Source: Nitrospirota bacterium (GTDB lineage: Bacteria > Nitrospirota > UBA9217). From it: a DNA stretch of 38,271 nucleotides. Positions 9,444 through 18,024 of this stretch are shown here, in pieces (positions within the stretch are counted from its first letter, which is position 1; every line of letters starts with the position of its first letter). The stretch is taken from contig DATIZR010000088.1 of the NCBI GenBank assembly GCA_035516965.1, positions 1 to 38,271 of the forward strand, in the 5' to 3' direction. The notes beneath the pieces are model-generated. The model was not told the DNA's origin and did not search any database. It saw only the letters and a program-made list of their open reading frames with translations. Made by a program: the position numbers and the translations under genes.

Positions 9444-9884
9444 ATGAGAACTCGAAAAGATATCGATGTGCTGCTGGTCGAGGATGACGCCGGCGACGTG
9501 GAACTGACCCGGGAGGGGCTGGCTGCGGCAAAGCTGATCGTCAACCTCCATGTGGTAGACGACGGTGTAAAGGCGCTCAAGTTCCTGCGACGCGAACATC
9601 CCTATTCCGATGTTCCGCGGCCTGACGTGGTCCTCCTCGACCTCAATATGCCGAAGAAGGACGGCAGGGAAGTGCTCAAGGAGATCAAGGACGACAAGAA
9701 CCTCCACAGCATCCCGGTAGTTATCCTGACTACGTCGGATGCCGATGCCGACATCGTGAAGTGCTACGACCTGGGGGCAAATTGTTATATAACCAAGCCC
9801 GTAGGATTTGACGCCTTCATCAAGGTGGTAAATACGCTTGAAGAATTCTGGTTCACGGTGGTGAAGATGCCGCCCAAGCCGTGA
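9444..9884 (+). CDS. Rcp1-type single-domain response regulator
   Basis: A 146-residue stand-alone receiver. It has the acidic pair in LLVEDDAGDVELT, phosphoacceptor Asp66 in VLLDLNMPKKDG, Thr in VILTTSDADAD, and Lys in CYITKPVGFDAF. The insert REHPYSDVPRPDVV before the Asp strand is typical of Rcp1-like regulators partnering phytochrome-like kinases. The ATG at 9444 has a strong GGAGGAG site; the same frame is open further upstream but has no credible start there. It has no output domain, so it likely acts as a phospho-relay intermediate or by protein contact. The upstream kinase is the obvious donor. Confidence 0.9.
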   Translation: MRTRKDIDVLLVEDDAGDVELTREGLAAAKLIVNLHVVDDGVKALKFLRREHPYSDVPRPDVVLLDLNMPKKDGREVLKEIKDDKNLHSIPVVILTTSDADADIVKCYDLGANCYITKPVGFDAFIKVVNTLEEFWFTVVKMPPKP

Positions 9885-10249
9885 TGCCTCGACCGAAATA
9901 CCCTGAGCGCTCTCCCATGAATCCCGCGACTTGCAATCCCCCGGCTCCTGCCCGGGGTAATGCGTCGTAGTCCGCAGGAGGTCGCGTCCCTAAAGGGGCG
10001 CCGCCAGCTCCCGCAGGTGGGGCTCCACTGCCCGGAAATTTCCATTGCGTCCTCAAGGACCTTTTTTCTGTAGTGCACAGACCGCCGCAGACGCAGGTAA
10101 TGTGGTGTGATCGTTGCGCTACCAACGGTAACACACCGCAGTTCCCATCGTAATTTCCCTACCCTTTTTGCCCGGAATTTGATAAGCTTTTTACGCGGTC
10201 TTTTATCTCGCTCTGCTCCGTTCAGTGTTCTGCCGCACCGGGAGTTCCC
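9885..10249. other. 365-bp intergenic region
   Basis: No gene is supported. It contains the second, inverted copy of the dispersed repeat (9918-9952) and a weak promoter-like pair, TTGATA (10179-10184) and TTTTAT (10201-10206) with 16-base spacing, before the next kinase. Confidence 0.5.
9918..9952 (-). repeat. dispersed 24-bp repeat, copy B (inverted)
   Basis: TGAATCCCGCGACTTGCAAT continuing CCCC (9918-9941) is the exact reverse complement of 1237-1260. The companion GCTCCTGCC follows after 2 extra bases. Confidence 0.75.
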
Positions 10250-12361
10250 ATGTTCAAACTCACTCCTTTCAGGATCATCCTCATATACATCGTCCTCAGC
10301 GTCACCTGGATCGCGACGTCCGATCTGCTCGTCGAGGCGATCGCGGCGAACACCCGCATGTACACGATCCTGAGCATCATCAAGGGCTGGCTGTTCATCT
10401 TCGTGACCGCCTCGATCATGTACGGCCTCATGAAGCAGTACGCCATCGGCCGCGACCGGGCTGATCAGGCGCTGCACGAGAGCGAGGAGCGCTGGAAGTT
10501 CGCCCTCGAAGGCGCCGGGGACGGCCTCTGGGACTGGAACGTGCAGACCAACGAGGTATTTTACTCCCATCAGTGGAAAGCGATGCTGGGATACGGAGAT
10601 GACGAGATCGGCAACACTCTCGATGAATGGGACAAGCGGGTCCATCCCGGGGACAAGGAATACGTGTACCGCGAGATCCAAAGGCACTTTTCCGGGGAGG
10701 CCCCCGTGTACATGAGCGAGCACCGAATGCTGAGCAGGGACGGAACGTACAAGTGGGTCCTCGACCGGGGCAAGATCGTCACCCGCACTTCCGACGGAAA
10801 GGCACTGCGCGTTATCGGCACCCATACCGACATCACCGAGCGAAGGCGGGCCGGGGAAGCGCTGCAAGAGAGCCAGGAGCGTTTCAAGGAGCTCGCGGAC
10901 TCCCTGCCGCAGTCCGTCTTCGAGTGCGACCTGCAGGGCAACTTCACCTACTTCAACAAGACCGGCCTGAAAGCCTTCGGCTACACTGAGTCTGATATCA
11001 GCGCGGGTATGAGCGTCCTGCAAGTCGTCGATCCGCAGGACCGGCAGCTGGTCCGCGAGGCCATGGAGCGGCGGCTCGAGGGCCAGCAGTTCGGGTACAC
11101 GGAGTTTCACGCCCTTCGCCGGGACGGGAGCACCTTCTTCGTGGGCGTTCATACCGCACCGATCAGGCGCGGGGACAGAACCGTCGGCCTGCGGGGGCTT
11201 GCCATCGATATGTCGGACCACAAACTGGTCGAAGCGGAGATGCAGAAGGTGGAGAAGCTGGAATCGCTCGGCATCCTGGCAGGCGGCATCGCCCATGACT
11301 TCAACAATATCCTGACGGCGATCCTCGGCAACATCGCCCTGGCGCGCATGCGGCTCAAGCCGGGCTCCTTCGAACACGACCGGCTCAACGACGCCGAAAA
11401 GGCCTCGAACCATGCCAGGGACCTGACCATGCAGCTGCTCACCTTTTCGAAGGGAGGCGAGCCCGTCACAAAGACCGTCGCGATCGACCAGGTGATCCGG
11501 GACGCGGTGGGCTTCGCGCTGCGCGGCGCGCGGGTGAGGAGTTCGCTGCACTTTGACGTCGGCCTCTGGCCTGTCGAGGCGGACGCGGGACAGATGAGTC
11601 AGGTATTCCAGAACCTCGTACTGAATGCCTGCCAGGCCATGCCCGAAGGCGGGGTGATTACCATCGAGGCCTGCAACGCCCGGGAGGAGATGCTGAACGT
11701 GCTGCCGGCGCGGCGGGGCCGCTATGTGCACGTGACGGTGCGCGATGAAGGCACGGGTATCCCGGAGGAATATCTCGCCAAGATCTTCGACCCCTTTTTC
11801 ACGACGAAGCAGACCGGGAGCGGCCTCGGACTCGCGGTCACCTATTCCATCATCAAGAACCACGGCGGCCAGATCACCGTCAGCTCCCGGATCGGTCAGG
11901 GGACGACCTTCACGCTCCTGCTGCCCGCGTCGGAGTCGCCCGCAGCAGAGCTTCAGGCAGCTTCCGCCGTCTCGTTCCGGGGAAAGGGCAGCATCCTGAT
12001 CATGGATGACGAGGAAATGGTGAGGAACGTCGCCGGCGACATGGTCCGTGAATTCGGCTTTGAGGTCGTTTTCGCGCGGGACGGTCTGGAAGCGGTGCGT
12101 CTCTATAAGGATGCGGCGGATGCGGGGAAGCCTTTTGTCGCGGTCATCATGGATCTGACCATACCGGGCGGCATGGGAGGCAGGGAAGCGGTCCAAGAGC
12201 TGCTGCACATCGACCCCAATGTCCGCGCCATCGCGTCGAGCGGATATTCGAACGACCCGGTGATGGCCAATCACCGGGAGTACGGATTCAGCGCGGTCAT
12301 CGCAAAACCCTACAAGCCTGAGGATCTGGGTTTACTCCTGCGGGACCTGCTGAAGGCCTAG
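10250..12361 (+). CDS. hybrid sensor histidine kinase (PAS-PAS-HisKA-HATPase-REC)
   Basis: A 703-residue membrane kinase with two closely spaced N-terminal TM helices (about 8-28 and 40-60), so it has almost no periplasmic domain and probably senses in the membrane or cytoplasm. The first PAS (~80-205) has the PAS_3-type sequence [19 protein letters not shown]; the second spans ~210-330. The HisKA site is [13 protein letters not shown] with His349. The ATPase has [17 protein letters not shown] and GSGLGLAVT. The C-terminal receiver has acidic residues in IMDDEE and Asp635 in [13 protein letters not shown]. The ribosome site is GGGAG before the ATG at 10250. Its core resembles that of the 2320-4986 kinase but it lacks HAMP. 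Partner and signal are unknown. Confidence 0.9.
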   Translation: MFKLTPFRIILIYIVLSVTWIATSDLLVEAIAANTRMYTILSIIKGWLFIFVTASIMYGLMKQYAIGRDRADQALHESEERWKFALEGAGDGLWDWNVQTNEVFYSHQWKAMLGYGDDEIGNTLDEWDKRVHPGDKEYVYREIQRHFSGEAPVYMSEHRMLSRDGTYKWVLDRGKIVTRTSDGKALRVIGTHTDITERRRAGEALQESQERFKELADSLPQSVFECDLQGNFTYFNKTGLKAFGYTESDISAGMSVLQVVDPQDRQLVREAMERRLEGQQFGYTEFHALRRDGSTFFVGVHTAPIRRGDRTVGLRGLAIDMSDHKLVEAEMQKVEKLESLGILAGGIAHDFNNILTAILGNIALARMRLKPGSFEHDRLNDAEKASNHARDLTMQLLTFSKGGEPVTKTVAIDQVIRDAVGFALRGARVRSSLHFDVGLWPVEADAGQMSQVFQNLVLNACQAMPEGGVITIEACNAREEMLNVLPARRGRYVHVTVRDEGTGIPEEYLAKIFDPFFTTKQTGSGLGLAVTYSIIKNHGGQITVSSRIGQGTTFTLLLPASESPAAELQAASAVSFRGKGSILIMDDEEMVRNVAGDMVREFGFEVVFARDGLEAVRLYKDAADAGKPFVAVIMDLTIPGGMGGREAVQELLHIDPNVRAIASSGYSNDPVMANHREYGFSAVIAKPYKPEDLGLLLRDLLKA

Positions 12362-12457
12362 ATGCTCTCGCAGCACCGGCAAGAACGAGATGATCGCGAT
12401 CGGCATGCCTCCCCTCCTTCTCTCCATGGCTGCGCCGGGGGGAAAACCCTTCACCTT

Positions 12458-12676
12458 TCATTTCGGCGTCAGCGAGACGATCGCTTTCAGCATCAGAAGA
12501 ACCCAGGGCGTTCCATGCAGCACCAGATCGAACCAGTCGATCGGCCTGACGAGTTCGCCTTTCGCAAGCATGTGGAGCTTTTCCCAGATGTGGGGAGGCG
12601 CGAACGGGGCGAGCCCCAGCGTCAAACAGGCCAGGATCAGGATTCCCCAGGGCAGCTTTGCCAGCACGTCGACCAT
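12458..12676 (-). CDS. small two-TM membrane protein (often annotated 'RND transporter')
   Basis: A 72-residue protein with two hydrophobic stretches: LPWGILILACLTLGLAPF and DLVLHGTPWVLLMLKAIVSL. The pattern LGLAPF...HIWEKLHML.KGEL.RPIDWFDLVLHGTPW matches a widespread small-protein family that databases often label RND transporter. It is far too short to be an RND pump, so that label should not be read as function. It begins with ATG at 12676 after AGGAGG. It lies 54 bases downstream of the HDOD gene on the same strand and may be co-transcribed. The family is recalled from memory and the function is unknown. Confidence 0.75.
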   Translation of the reverse strand: MVDVLAKLPWGILILACLTLGLAPFAPPHIWEKLHMLAKGELVRPIDWFDLVLHGTPWVLLMLKAIVSLTPK

Positions 12677-12730
12677 CTTCCTCCTCGCCCGATGCCCCGC
12701 GGCTGCGCCGGCGAGCGTGCATCCGGATCG

Positions 12731-13618
12731 CTATCCTCTGACGGTGCCGACGGGTCCTTTTTTCTGTTTCCCCCGGGCCTCCAACTGGCGCCGGGTGGGC
12801 GTTTCCTGCACTTCGAGAAATTCTTCGACCCCTAATGCGGTAAACAGCCTCCGGATGGCGTCGCCCGGCGTCCTGGTTACGATGTCAGAAGAGTCGGGCA
12901 TGGGCGATTTCAAAACCAGCTTTCCGTACCTTCTAAAGCTGTCCTCGGTCATTGCCTCGGCCAGTTTGATGATCCCGGGCAGGGAAAGGGACTCCTCGTC
13001 GAATTCGATGACGGACAGACCGATGGCCTTTTTCAGGAAGGGATCCAGATCCAGCCTGTCCATGATGATCAGGGCCAGGTCTTTTTCATGCTTTTCGATG
13101 AAGTCATCGCTAAGGTCCATCCCCAGTTCCCGCGCCTTCAAGAGCGCATTTTTCCCGAGTTGGGAAAGAAGCCCCCCTGTCTCTACCTTGCGCACGAGTT
13201 CATCCTTGAGGTTCATCTGCTCGGCGATGGTCCTTCCGAGTATGCCGATGCTGGCGCTTTTCGCGGCACGCAGCCTGGCCTCGGGGCCCTTGCCGAGCGC
13301 AAAGAGCGAAAGCGAGAAAAAGAGGAGTTTCACCCGGTCAGCGCCAAGGCGCATGACGGCGTCAAAGAAATCGGGGACCTCTGCCTGCGTGCTGTGGCTG
13401 AAGTAAACGGAACGCGCGATCTCGAGGATGGTGACCGCAAGCTCCGGGTTCTTGACGGCGATCTTTGCCCCCAGCTCCTCAATCTTGCCTTTGCCGGCGT
13501 TGACATCATCGAGGATATTCAGTTCAGACAGGTTGATTCCCCGGCTGATCCCCGAGAAAATGTGCTCTTCTATGGTCTTCAGGATCCGCAGATCCGTTTC
13601 CGGAATCGTCTCGTTCAT
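12731..13618 (-). CDS. HDOD domain protein
   Basis: A 295-residue cytoplasmic protein. Most of it is an HDOD-type all-helical fold: IAVKNPELAVTILEIARSVYFS, then VMRLGADRVKLLFFSLSLFAL, then LVRKVETGGLLSQLGKNALL. HDOD proteins resemble HD phosphohydrolases but lack the catalytic HD residues, and act as scaffolds in signalling. The start at 13618 is chosen for its AAGGAGAGGACC ribosome site; the frame is open 41 codons further upstream without support. The lysine-rich C-terminus (RGKQKKGP) is likely disordered. Its position among two-component genes suggests a signalling role, but no output domain is visible. Confidence 0.8.
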   Translation of the reverse strand: MNETIPETDLRILKTIEEHIFSGISRGINLSELNILDDVNAGKGKIEELGAKIAVKNPELAVTILEIARSVYFSHSTQAEVPDFFDAVMRLGADRVKLLFFSLSLFALGKGPEARLRAAKSASIGILGRTIAEQMNLKDELVRKVETGGLLSQLGKNALLKARELGMDLSDDFIEKHEKDLALIIMDRLDLDPFLKKAIGLSVIEFDEESLSLPGIIKLAEAMTEDSFRRYGKLVLKSPMPDSSDIVTRTPGDAIRRLFTALGVEEFLEVQETPTRRQLEARGKQKKGPVGTVRG

Positions 13619-13797
13619 GGTCCTCTCCTTTCCGGAGGGCCCGCAGGTCGCAGCAGAAAGCTCTGAATAAACTATAGCACAAAAGGGCGGCGCCGGTACA
13701 CCCGCGCGGCAGCGGGACACATCAGGGTATGGTCTTTTCAATTCAGGCCCGTTTGTGTATACTGCGAAGACCGTATCCGATCGAGAACGCGATCTCT

Positions 13798-16362
13798 ATG
13801 CTCAATCCCTCCGACATCAGCACTCCCTCCGGACTTTCGGAGTCCGAAGCGGCCGCGCGGCTCCAGACCGAAGGATACAACGAGATACCGTCCGCGAAGA
13901 AGCGGAGCACGATCGCGATAGCCCTGGAGGTCGCGCGGGAGCCCATGTTCCTCCTCCTTGTCGCCTGTGGGGCCATTTACCTGGTCCTGGGCGATCTCCG
14001 GGAAGCCGTCATGCTGCTCGGCTTCGTGTTCGTGGTCGTCGGCATCACCCTGTACCAGGAGCGCAAGACAGAGCGGGCGCTCGAAGCGCTTCGGGACCTG
14101 TCAAGCCCCCGCGCACTGGTCATCAGGGAGGGCAGGCAGAGGCGTATTCCCGGCAGGGAAGTGGTGCGCGGCGACGTCATTGTCCTCGTCGAGGGCGACC
14201 GGGTGCCGGCAGACGCGGTAATCCAGTCCTGCACGAATCTGTCCGTGGATGAATCGCTGCTGACCGGGGAATCCGTTTCGGTCCGGAAGAAGGCGTGCAA
14301 TGATACCGGCGGGATGACCCGGCCGGGCGGCGAGGATCTGCCGTTCCTCTACTCGGGGACGCTCGTCGTCAAAGGGCAGGGGATCGCGACCGTCCAGGTC
14401 ACGGGCGCTGATACGGAAATGGGAAAGATCGGCAGGGCGCTCCGGATCGTGGAGACGGAGGAGACCCCGCTCCAGCGGGAGACGGAGCAGATCGTCCGCA
14501 GGCTCGCGCTCCTCGGGCTGTTCCTGTGCACGATCGTGGTCATCGTCTATGGAGTGACGCGCTCGAACTGGCTCGACGGCTTTCTCGCGGGCATCACGCT
14601 CGCCATGGCATTACTGCCCGAGGAATTCCCCGTGGTGCTCACCATTTTCCTCGCCCTCGGAGCGTGGCGCATTTCCCGGCAGCGGGTCCTCACGAGGCGG
14701 GTCCCCGCTGTCGAGACCCTCGGCGCTGCGACCGTGCTCTGCGTCGACAAGACCGGGACGCTGACGCAGAACCGAATGTCCGTCGACACGATCTGGGCCC
14801 GGAACGAGTTCTACGGGATCGATCACAGCGCGCAGGGCGCCATCCCGGAGCAGTTCCACGAAGTGATCGAATTCAGCATCCTTGCCAGCCAGAAGGCCCC
14901 CTTCGATCCCATGGAGAGGGCGTTCAAGGACCTGGGCGAACAATCTCTTTCCCGCACCGAGCATCTCCATGCCGACTGGACGCTGGTTCGCGAGTATCCG
15001 CTCTCCGACCATCTCATGGCGCTGTCCCACGTCTGGCAGTCGCCGAACGGCAGCGAGTTCGTCATCGCGTCGAAAGGGTCGCCCGAGGCGATCGCCGATC
15101 TCTGCCATCTGGACCGGGACCGGAGGGAGGAACTGGCAAAGACCGTGGAGTCCCTGGCGAACAAGGGCCTGCGCATCCTGGGCGTCGCTCGCTCCCGGTT
15201 CGTCAGCAGGGACCTCCCCGGGCAGCAGCATGATTTTCCCTTTGACTTTGTCGGCCTGGTCGGTCTTGCCGACCCCGTCCGGCCCGGTGTGCAGGAGGCA
15301 ACGGCGGAATGCGCCGCAGCCGGCATCCGCGTCATCATGATCACCGGCGATTACGCAGGGACGGCCGCAAGCATAGCGAGCGCGATCGGCCTTCCCACGG
15401 CGGCCGGCATCATCACCGGGGCGGAGCTCGACGCCATGGATGACGGCGTTCTCCGGGAACGGATCAGGAGCGTGAACATTTTCGCGCGCGTCGTCCCGGA
15501 GCAGAAGCTCCGGATCGTGCAGGCCCTCAAGGCCAACAACGAGGTCGTGGCCATGACCGGAGACGGGGTGAATGACGCGCCGGCGCTCAAGGCGGCACAC
15601 ATCGGGATCGCCATGGGCGGGCGGGGCACCGACGTTGCCCGCGAGGCATCGGCTCTTGTGCTCCTGGACGACGATTTTTCCTCGATCGTCAAGGCGGTGC
15701 GCATGGGCCGGAGGATCTTCGATAATCTCAGGAAGGCGGTCGCTTACATAGTATCGGTCCATGTGCCGATCGCGGGCATGTCGCTCATCCCGGTCTTGTT
15801 CAAATTGCCGCTGGTGCTCCTGCCGGTGCATATCGTGTTTCTGGAATTGATCATCGATCCGGCCTGTTCCATCGTGTTCGAGGCCGAGCCGGAGGAAGCG
15901 GGCGTGATGAACAGGCCTCCGCGGGGTCCCGCTACCCCGCTCTTCAGCGCCAGGACGGTCGCGATCAGCCTGCTGCAGGGCCTGAGCGTTCTGATCGTCC
16001 TGCTGGCTGTGTTCCTCATGTCGCTCCGGCGAGGACAGGGGGCCGACGAAGCGAGAGCGATGACGTTCACTACGCTGATCGTTGCCAATCTCTGCCTCAT
16101 CTTCATCAACCGCTCCTGGACCCGGCCGATCCTGTCCTCGCTGCGCACCTGGAATGCCGCGCTCTGGTCGGTGACGGGAGGCGCCGTGGTGTTTCTTGCC
16201 TTGGCGCTCTCCGTCCCTTTTTTCCGCAGGATGTTCAACTTTGCGGTCCTTCACCCCGTTGACGTCGCTGTCTGCGTCGCCGCGGGTATATTCAGCATCC
16301 TCTGGTTCGAAGTACTGAAACTGATGAACCTTCGGGGGCAGCGCTCCGCCCCGGGTGCCTGA
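13798..16362 (+). CDS. P-type cation-transporting ATPase
   Basis: An 854-residue multi-pass inner-membrane ATPase of the P2-like group. The N-terminal cation-ATPase domain is present (GLSESEAAARLQTEGYNEIP). The actuator motif is LLTGES, and the phosphorylated Asp317 is in DKTGTLTQNRM. The nucleotide domain includes KGSPEAI and the hinge motif is MTGDGVNDAPALKAAHIGIAMG. The M4 ion-site motif is LLPEEFPVVLT, not the PEGL type of Ca2+ pumps, and M6 reads LIIDPACSIVFEAEPEE. The substrate is therefore uncertain. Start choice is weak: ATG 13798 fits the family N-terminus but lacks a good ribosome site, and ATG 13729 would add 23 residues. A YdcF-like gene follows 15 bases later. Confidence 0.88.
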   Translation: MLNPSDISTPSGLSESEAAARLQTEGYNEIPSAKKRSTIAIALEVAREPMFLLLVACGAIYLVLGDLREAVMLLGFVFVVVGITLYQERKTERALEALRDLSSPRALVIREGRQRRIPGREVVRGDVIVLVEGDRVPADAVIQSCTNLSVDESLLTGESVSVRKKACNDTGGMTRPGGEDLPFLYSGTLVVKGQGIATVQVTGADTEMGKIGRALRIVETEETPLQRETEQIVRRLALLGLFLCTIVVIVYGVTRSNWLDGFLAGITLAMALLPEEFPVVLTIFLALGAWRISRQRVLTRRVPAVETLGAATVLCVDKTGTLTQNRMSVDTIWARNEFYGIDHSAQGAIPEQFHEVIEFSILASQKAPFDPMERAFKDLGEQSLSRTEHLHADWTLVREYPLSDHLMALSHVWQSPNGSEFVIASKGSPEAIADLCHLDRDRREELAKTVESLANKGLRILGVARSRFVSRDLPGQQHDFPFDFVGLVGLADPVRPGVQEATAECAAAGIRVIMITGDYAGTAASIASAIGLPTAAGIITGAELDAMDDGVLRERIRSVNIFARVVPEQKLRIVQALKANNEVVAMTGDGVNDAPALKAAHIGIAMGGRGTDVAREASALVLLDDDFSSIVKAVRMGRRIFDNLRKAVAYIVSVHVPIAGMSLIPVLFKLPLVLLPVHIVFLELIIDPACSIVFEAEPEEAGVMNRPPRGPATPLFSARTVAISLLQGLSVLIVLLAVFLMSLRRGQGADEARAMTFTTLIVANLCLIFINRSWTRPILSSLRTWNAALWSVTGGAVVFLALALSVPFFRRMFNFAVLHPVDVAVCVAAGIFSILWFEVLKLMNLRGQRSAPGA

Positions 16363-16377
16363 TAAAAGGAGCATATC

Positions 16378-17136
16378 ATGTGGTTTGTCGCTGCCAAGAC
16401 CCTGCTGTATCTCCTTGTGCCGCCTGCGGGCCTGTTCTTGCTCATGATCGCGGGGTTTGTCATCATCAGGCTCTGCCCCCAGTTTGGCCGATTTCTGGTC
16501 GCCACGGGCTTTCTCGCGCTCTATGCCCTGAGCATCAGCCCGGTCTCCGGCGTGCTGCTCCGGCCGCTGGAGTCCGCCGTCCCGCCGCTCAAGGATACGC
16601 GGGTCGCTGCCGACGCAGTCGTGGTCTTGGGGGGAGGCGTACGTGACCTGGGCTGGGCAGGCCTGCCCGCGGCGCCTTCCAGCGCTTCCCTCGAGCGGCT
16701 CGTAAGCGGGATCGCCCTGCAGCGCAGGCTGAATGTTCCTCTCGTCCTGGTCGGAGGGAACGGCGACCCCGCAGGGTCCGTTATTGCGGACGCCGAAGCC
16801 ATGGCACGCACCGCCCGTGAAGCCGGTGTCGCTGCCAGGCGGATCATCGTCGAGAGCCGGTCCCGGAACACGATCGAAGGCGCTCAGGCGCTCGGCCGGC
16901 TGATCGCGGGCAGGCGCATCGTTCTCGTAACGTCCGCCACGCACATGAAACGGGCCGCGGCCCTCTACCGGAAGAGCGGATTCGCCGTGATCCCCGCCCC
17001 GACGGCCTATATCGGAGAACAGCGGCCGGTCACGCTCTCGTCCTTCATCCCCCATGCGTCAAACCTCGGGGAATCGGCCGTGGCCTGCACCGAGTACGCG
17101 AGCCTGTTCTGGTACACGGTGAACGGCGCGATGTGA
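16378..17136 (+). CDS. YdcF/ElyC-like DUF218 membrane protein
   Basis: A 252-residue protein with two N-terminal TM helices (about 7-27 and 38-56) followed by a DUF218 domain. Diagnostic segments are DAVVVLGGGVRD, GIALQRRLNVPLVLVGGN, AREAGVAARRIIVESRSRNTIEGAQ, and LVTSATHMKRAAALYRKSGF. The layout matches ElyC/YdcF proteins, which in enterobacteria are linked to cell-envelope integrity. The ribosome site AAAAGGAG precedes ATG 16378. It is 15 bases after the P-type ATPase and probably in the same operon. The catalytic activity of this family is not settled, so I make no claim beyond an envelope-associated role. Confidence 0.85.
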   Translation: MWFVAAKTLLYLLVPPAGLFLLMIAGFVIIRLCPQFGRFLVATGFLALYALSISPVSGVLLRPLESAVPPLKDTRVAADAVVVLGGGVRDLGWAGLPAAPSSASLERLVSGIALQRRLNVPLVLVGGNGDPAGSVIADAEAMARTAREAGVAARRIIVESRSRNTIEGAQALGRLIAGRRIVLVTSATHMKRAAALYRKSGFAVIPAPTAYIGEQRPVTLSSFIPHASNLGESAVACTEYASLFWYTVNGAM

Positions 17137-17214
17137 TCCGGGCGAGACAAACGCCACCCCCTGCGACTTCGCCCGTCCCGGCGACCTCCTCCCAAAACGA
17201 CAGGCGTAAGCCCC

Positions 17215-17242
17215 TTGACAACGGCGAAGGGCGCGGTATAAT
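17215..17242 (+). promoter_or_regulatory. sigma70 promoter of the MarR-CDGSH-DoxX operon
   Basis: Perfect -35 TTGACA (17215-17220) and perfect -10 TATAAT (17237-17242) with a 16-base spacer. The start codon of the MarR gene is 46 bases further on. One of the clearest promoters in the window. Confidence 0.85.
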
Positions 17243-17244
17243 TA

Positions 17245-17258
17245 ACTTAATATTAAGT
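17245..17258. promoter_or_regulatory. palindromic operator candidate for the MarR regulator
   Basis: ACTTAATATTAAGT is a perfect 14-bp palindrome beginning 2 bases after the -10 box, covering the likely transcription start. MarR proteins bind as dimers to such AT-rich palindromes and commonly repress their own operon. The site is seen; the binding protein is inferred from adjacency. Confidence 0.65.
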
Positions 17259-17288
17259 AATTTAGTATTGAAATAATTGTGCAGGGTA

Positions 17289-17768
17289 ATGATCAGGAGC
17301 CAGCATAAGGGTAGCCGCGGCGAGGCAAGGGCGCTGAATGCGTATGTAAAGCTGATGCGGGCGGCCGAGTCGGTATCGGCGAGCATTCACGGCCATTTGA
17401 GCCGGGCGGGGCTGACCATCAGCCAATTCGGCGTGCTTGAGGCGATCTATCACCTCGGTCCACTGAGTCAGGCGGAGATTGCCCGAAAGATCCTGAAGAG
17501 CACGGGAAACATCACCATGGTGATCGATAACCTGGAGAAGCGGGGGCTGGTAAAGCGGGAACGGGACGCCGAGGACCGGAGGTACTATTCGGTCCGGCTG
17601 ACGCCATCCGGGAAAAAGCTTATCGCTGACATCTTTCCCCGCCACGCCGGGCGGATCGCTCAGGGCATGAACATACTGACGAAAGCGGAGCAGGAGACAC
17701 TCGGCAATCTGTGCAGGAAGCTCGGAAGGGGTATTGCCTCAGCCGGGCAAGGGGGAAAAGATGAGTAA
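17289..17768 (+). CDS. MarR family transcriptional regulator
   Basis: A 159-residue winged-helix repressor. Helices are seen in EARALNAYVKLMRAAESVSA and LTISQFGVLEAIYHLGPL. The recognition region is SQAEIARKILKSTGNITMVIDNLEKRGLVKRE, followed by the wing RDAEDRRYYSVRLTPSGKKL containing the conserved DxRxxxVxLT. The ATG at 17289 is preferred over an upstream TTG at 17277, though its ribosome site (AGGG) is close and weak. It overlaps the CDGSH gene by 8 bases and heads an operon ending in DoxX. The palindrome at 17245-17258 is its likely operator. Redox or aromatic-compound sensing is possible but no sensing cysteine is evident. Confidence 0.9.
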   Translation: MIRSQHKGSRGEARALNAYVKLMRAAESVSASIHGHLSRAGLTISQFGVLEAIYHLGPLSQAEIARKILKSTGNITMVIDNLEKRGLVKRERDAEDRRYYSVRLTPSGKKLIADIFPRHAGRIAQGMNILTKAEQETLGNLCRKLGRGIASAGQGGKDE

Positions 17769-17985
17769 GGACCTGCCGTTCGTAACCGAGCTGGAGCCGG
17801 GCACCTGCTTCTGGTGCAGCTGCGGCAAGTCCGGCAAAGGGCCCTTCTGTGACGGCCCGCATGCGGGGACAGGCTTCCAGCCCGTCGAGTTCTCGGTCGC
17901 CGGGAAAGCGAAGGCCGGCCTGTGTCAGTACCAACGGACGAAAAAAGCGCCTTATTGCGATGGGGCCCACTCACGGGTTGATTAA
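17761..17985 (+). CDS. CDGSH iron-sulfur domain protein
   Basis: A 74-residue protein with two CDGSH-type modules. The first is complete: Cys19, Cys21, Cys30 and His34 in CSCGKSGKGPFCDGPH, the set that binds a [2Fe-2S] cluster. The second reads CQYQRTKKAPYCDGAH (Cys55, Cys66, His70), with Tyr57 where the second cysteine of the motif is expected. One cluster is therefore confidently predicted and the second site looks impaired. The gene starts inside the end of the MarR gene, indicating translational coupling. CDGSH proteins take part in electron transfer or Fe-S/redox sensing; the precise role here is unknown. Confidence 0.88.
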   Translation: MSKDLPFVTELEPGTCFWCSCGKSGKGPFCDGPHAGTGFQPVEFSVAGKAKAGLCQYQRTKKAPYCDGAHSRVD

Positions 17986-18024
17986 GGGCCATCGGGCGGA
18001 GAAGGACAAGAAAAGGAGGACCTC

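Noticed and set aside
9785-12274. 829-codon minus-strand open frame opposite the hybrid kinase
   Set aside because: It is the antisense shadow of a high-GC kinase gene with full domain motifs on the plus strand.
13729-13797. Upstream ATG for the P-type ATPase
   Set aside because: The added 23 residues do not resemble the family N-terminus; kept as an alternative only.
14611-17055. 814-codon minus-strand open frame
   Set aside because: Antisense of the P-type ATPase and YdcF genes; composition rich in Arg, Asp and Gly with no domain.
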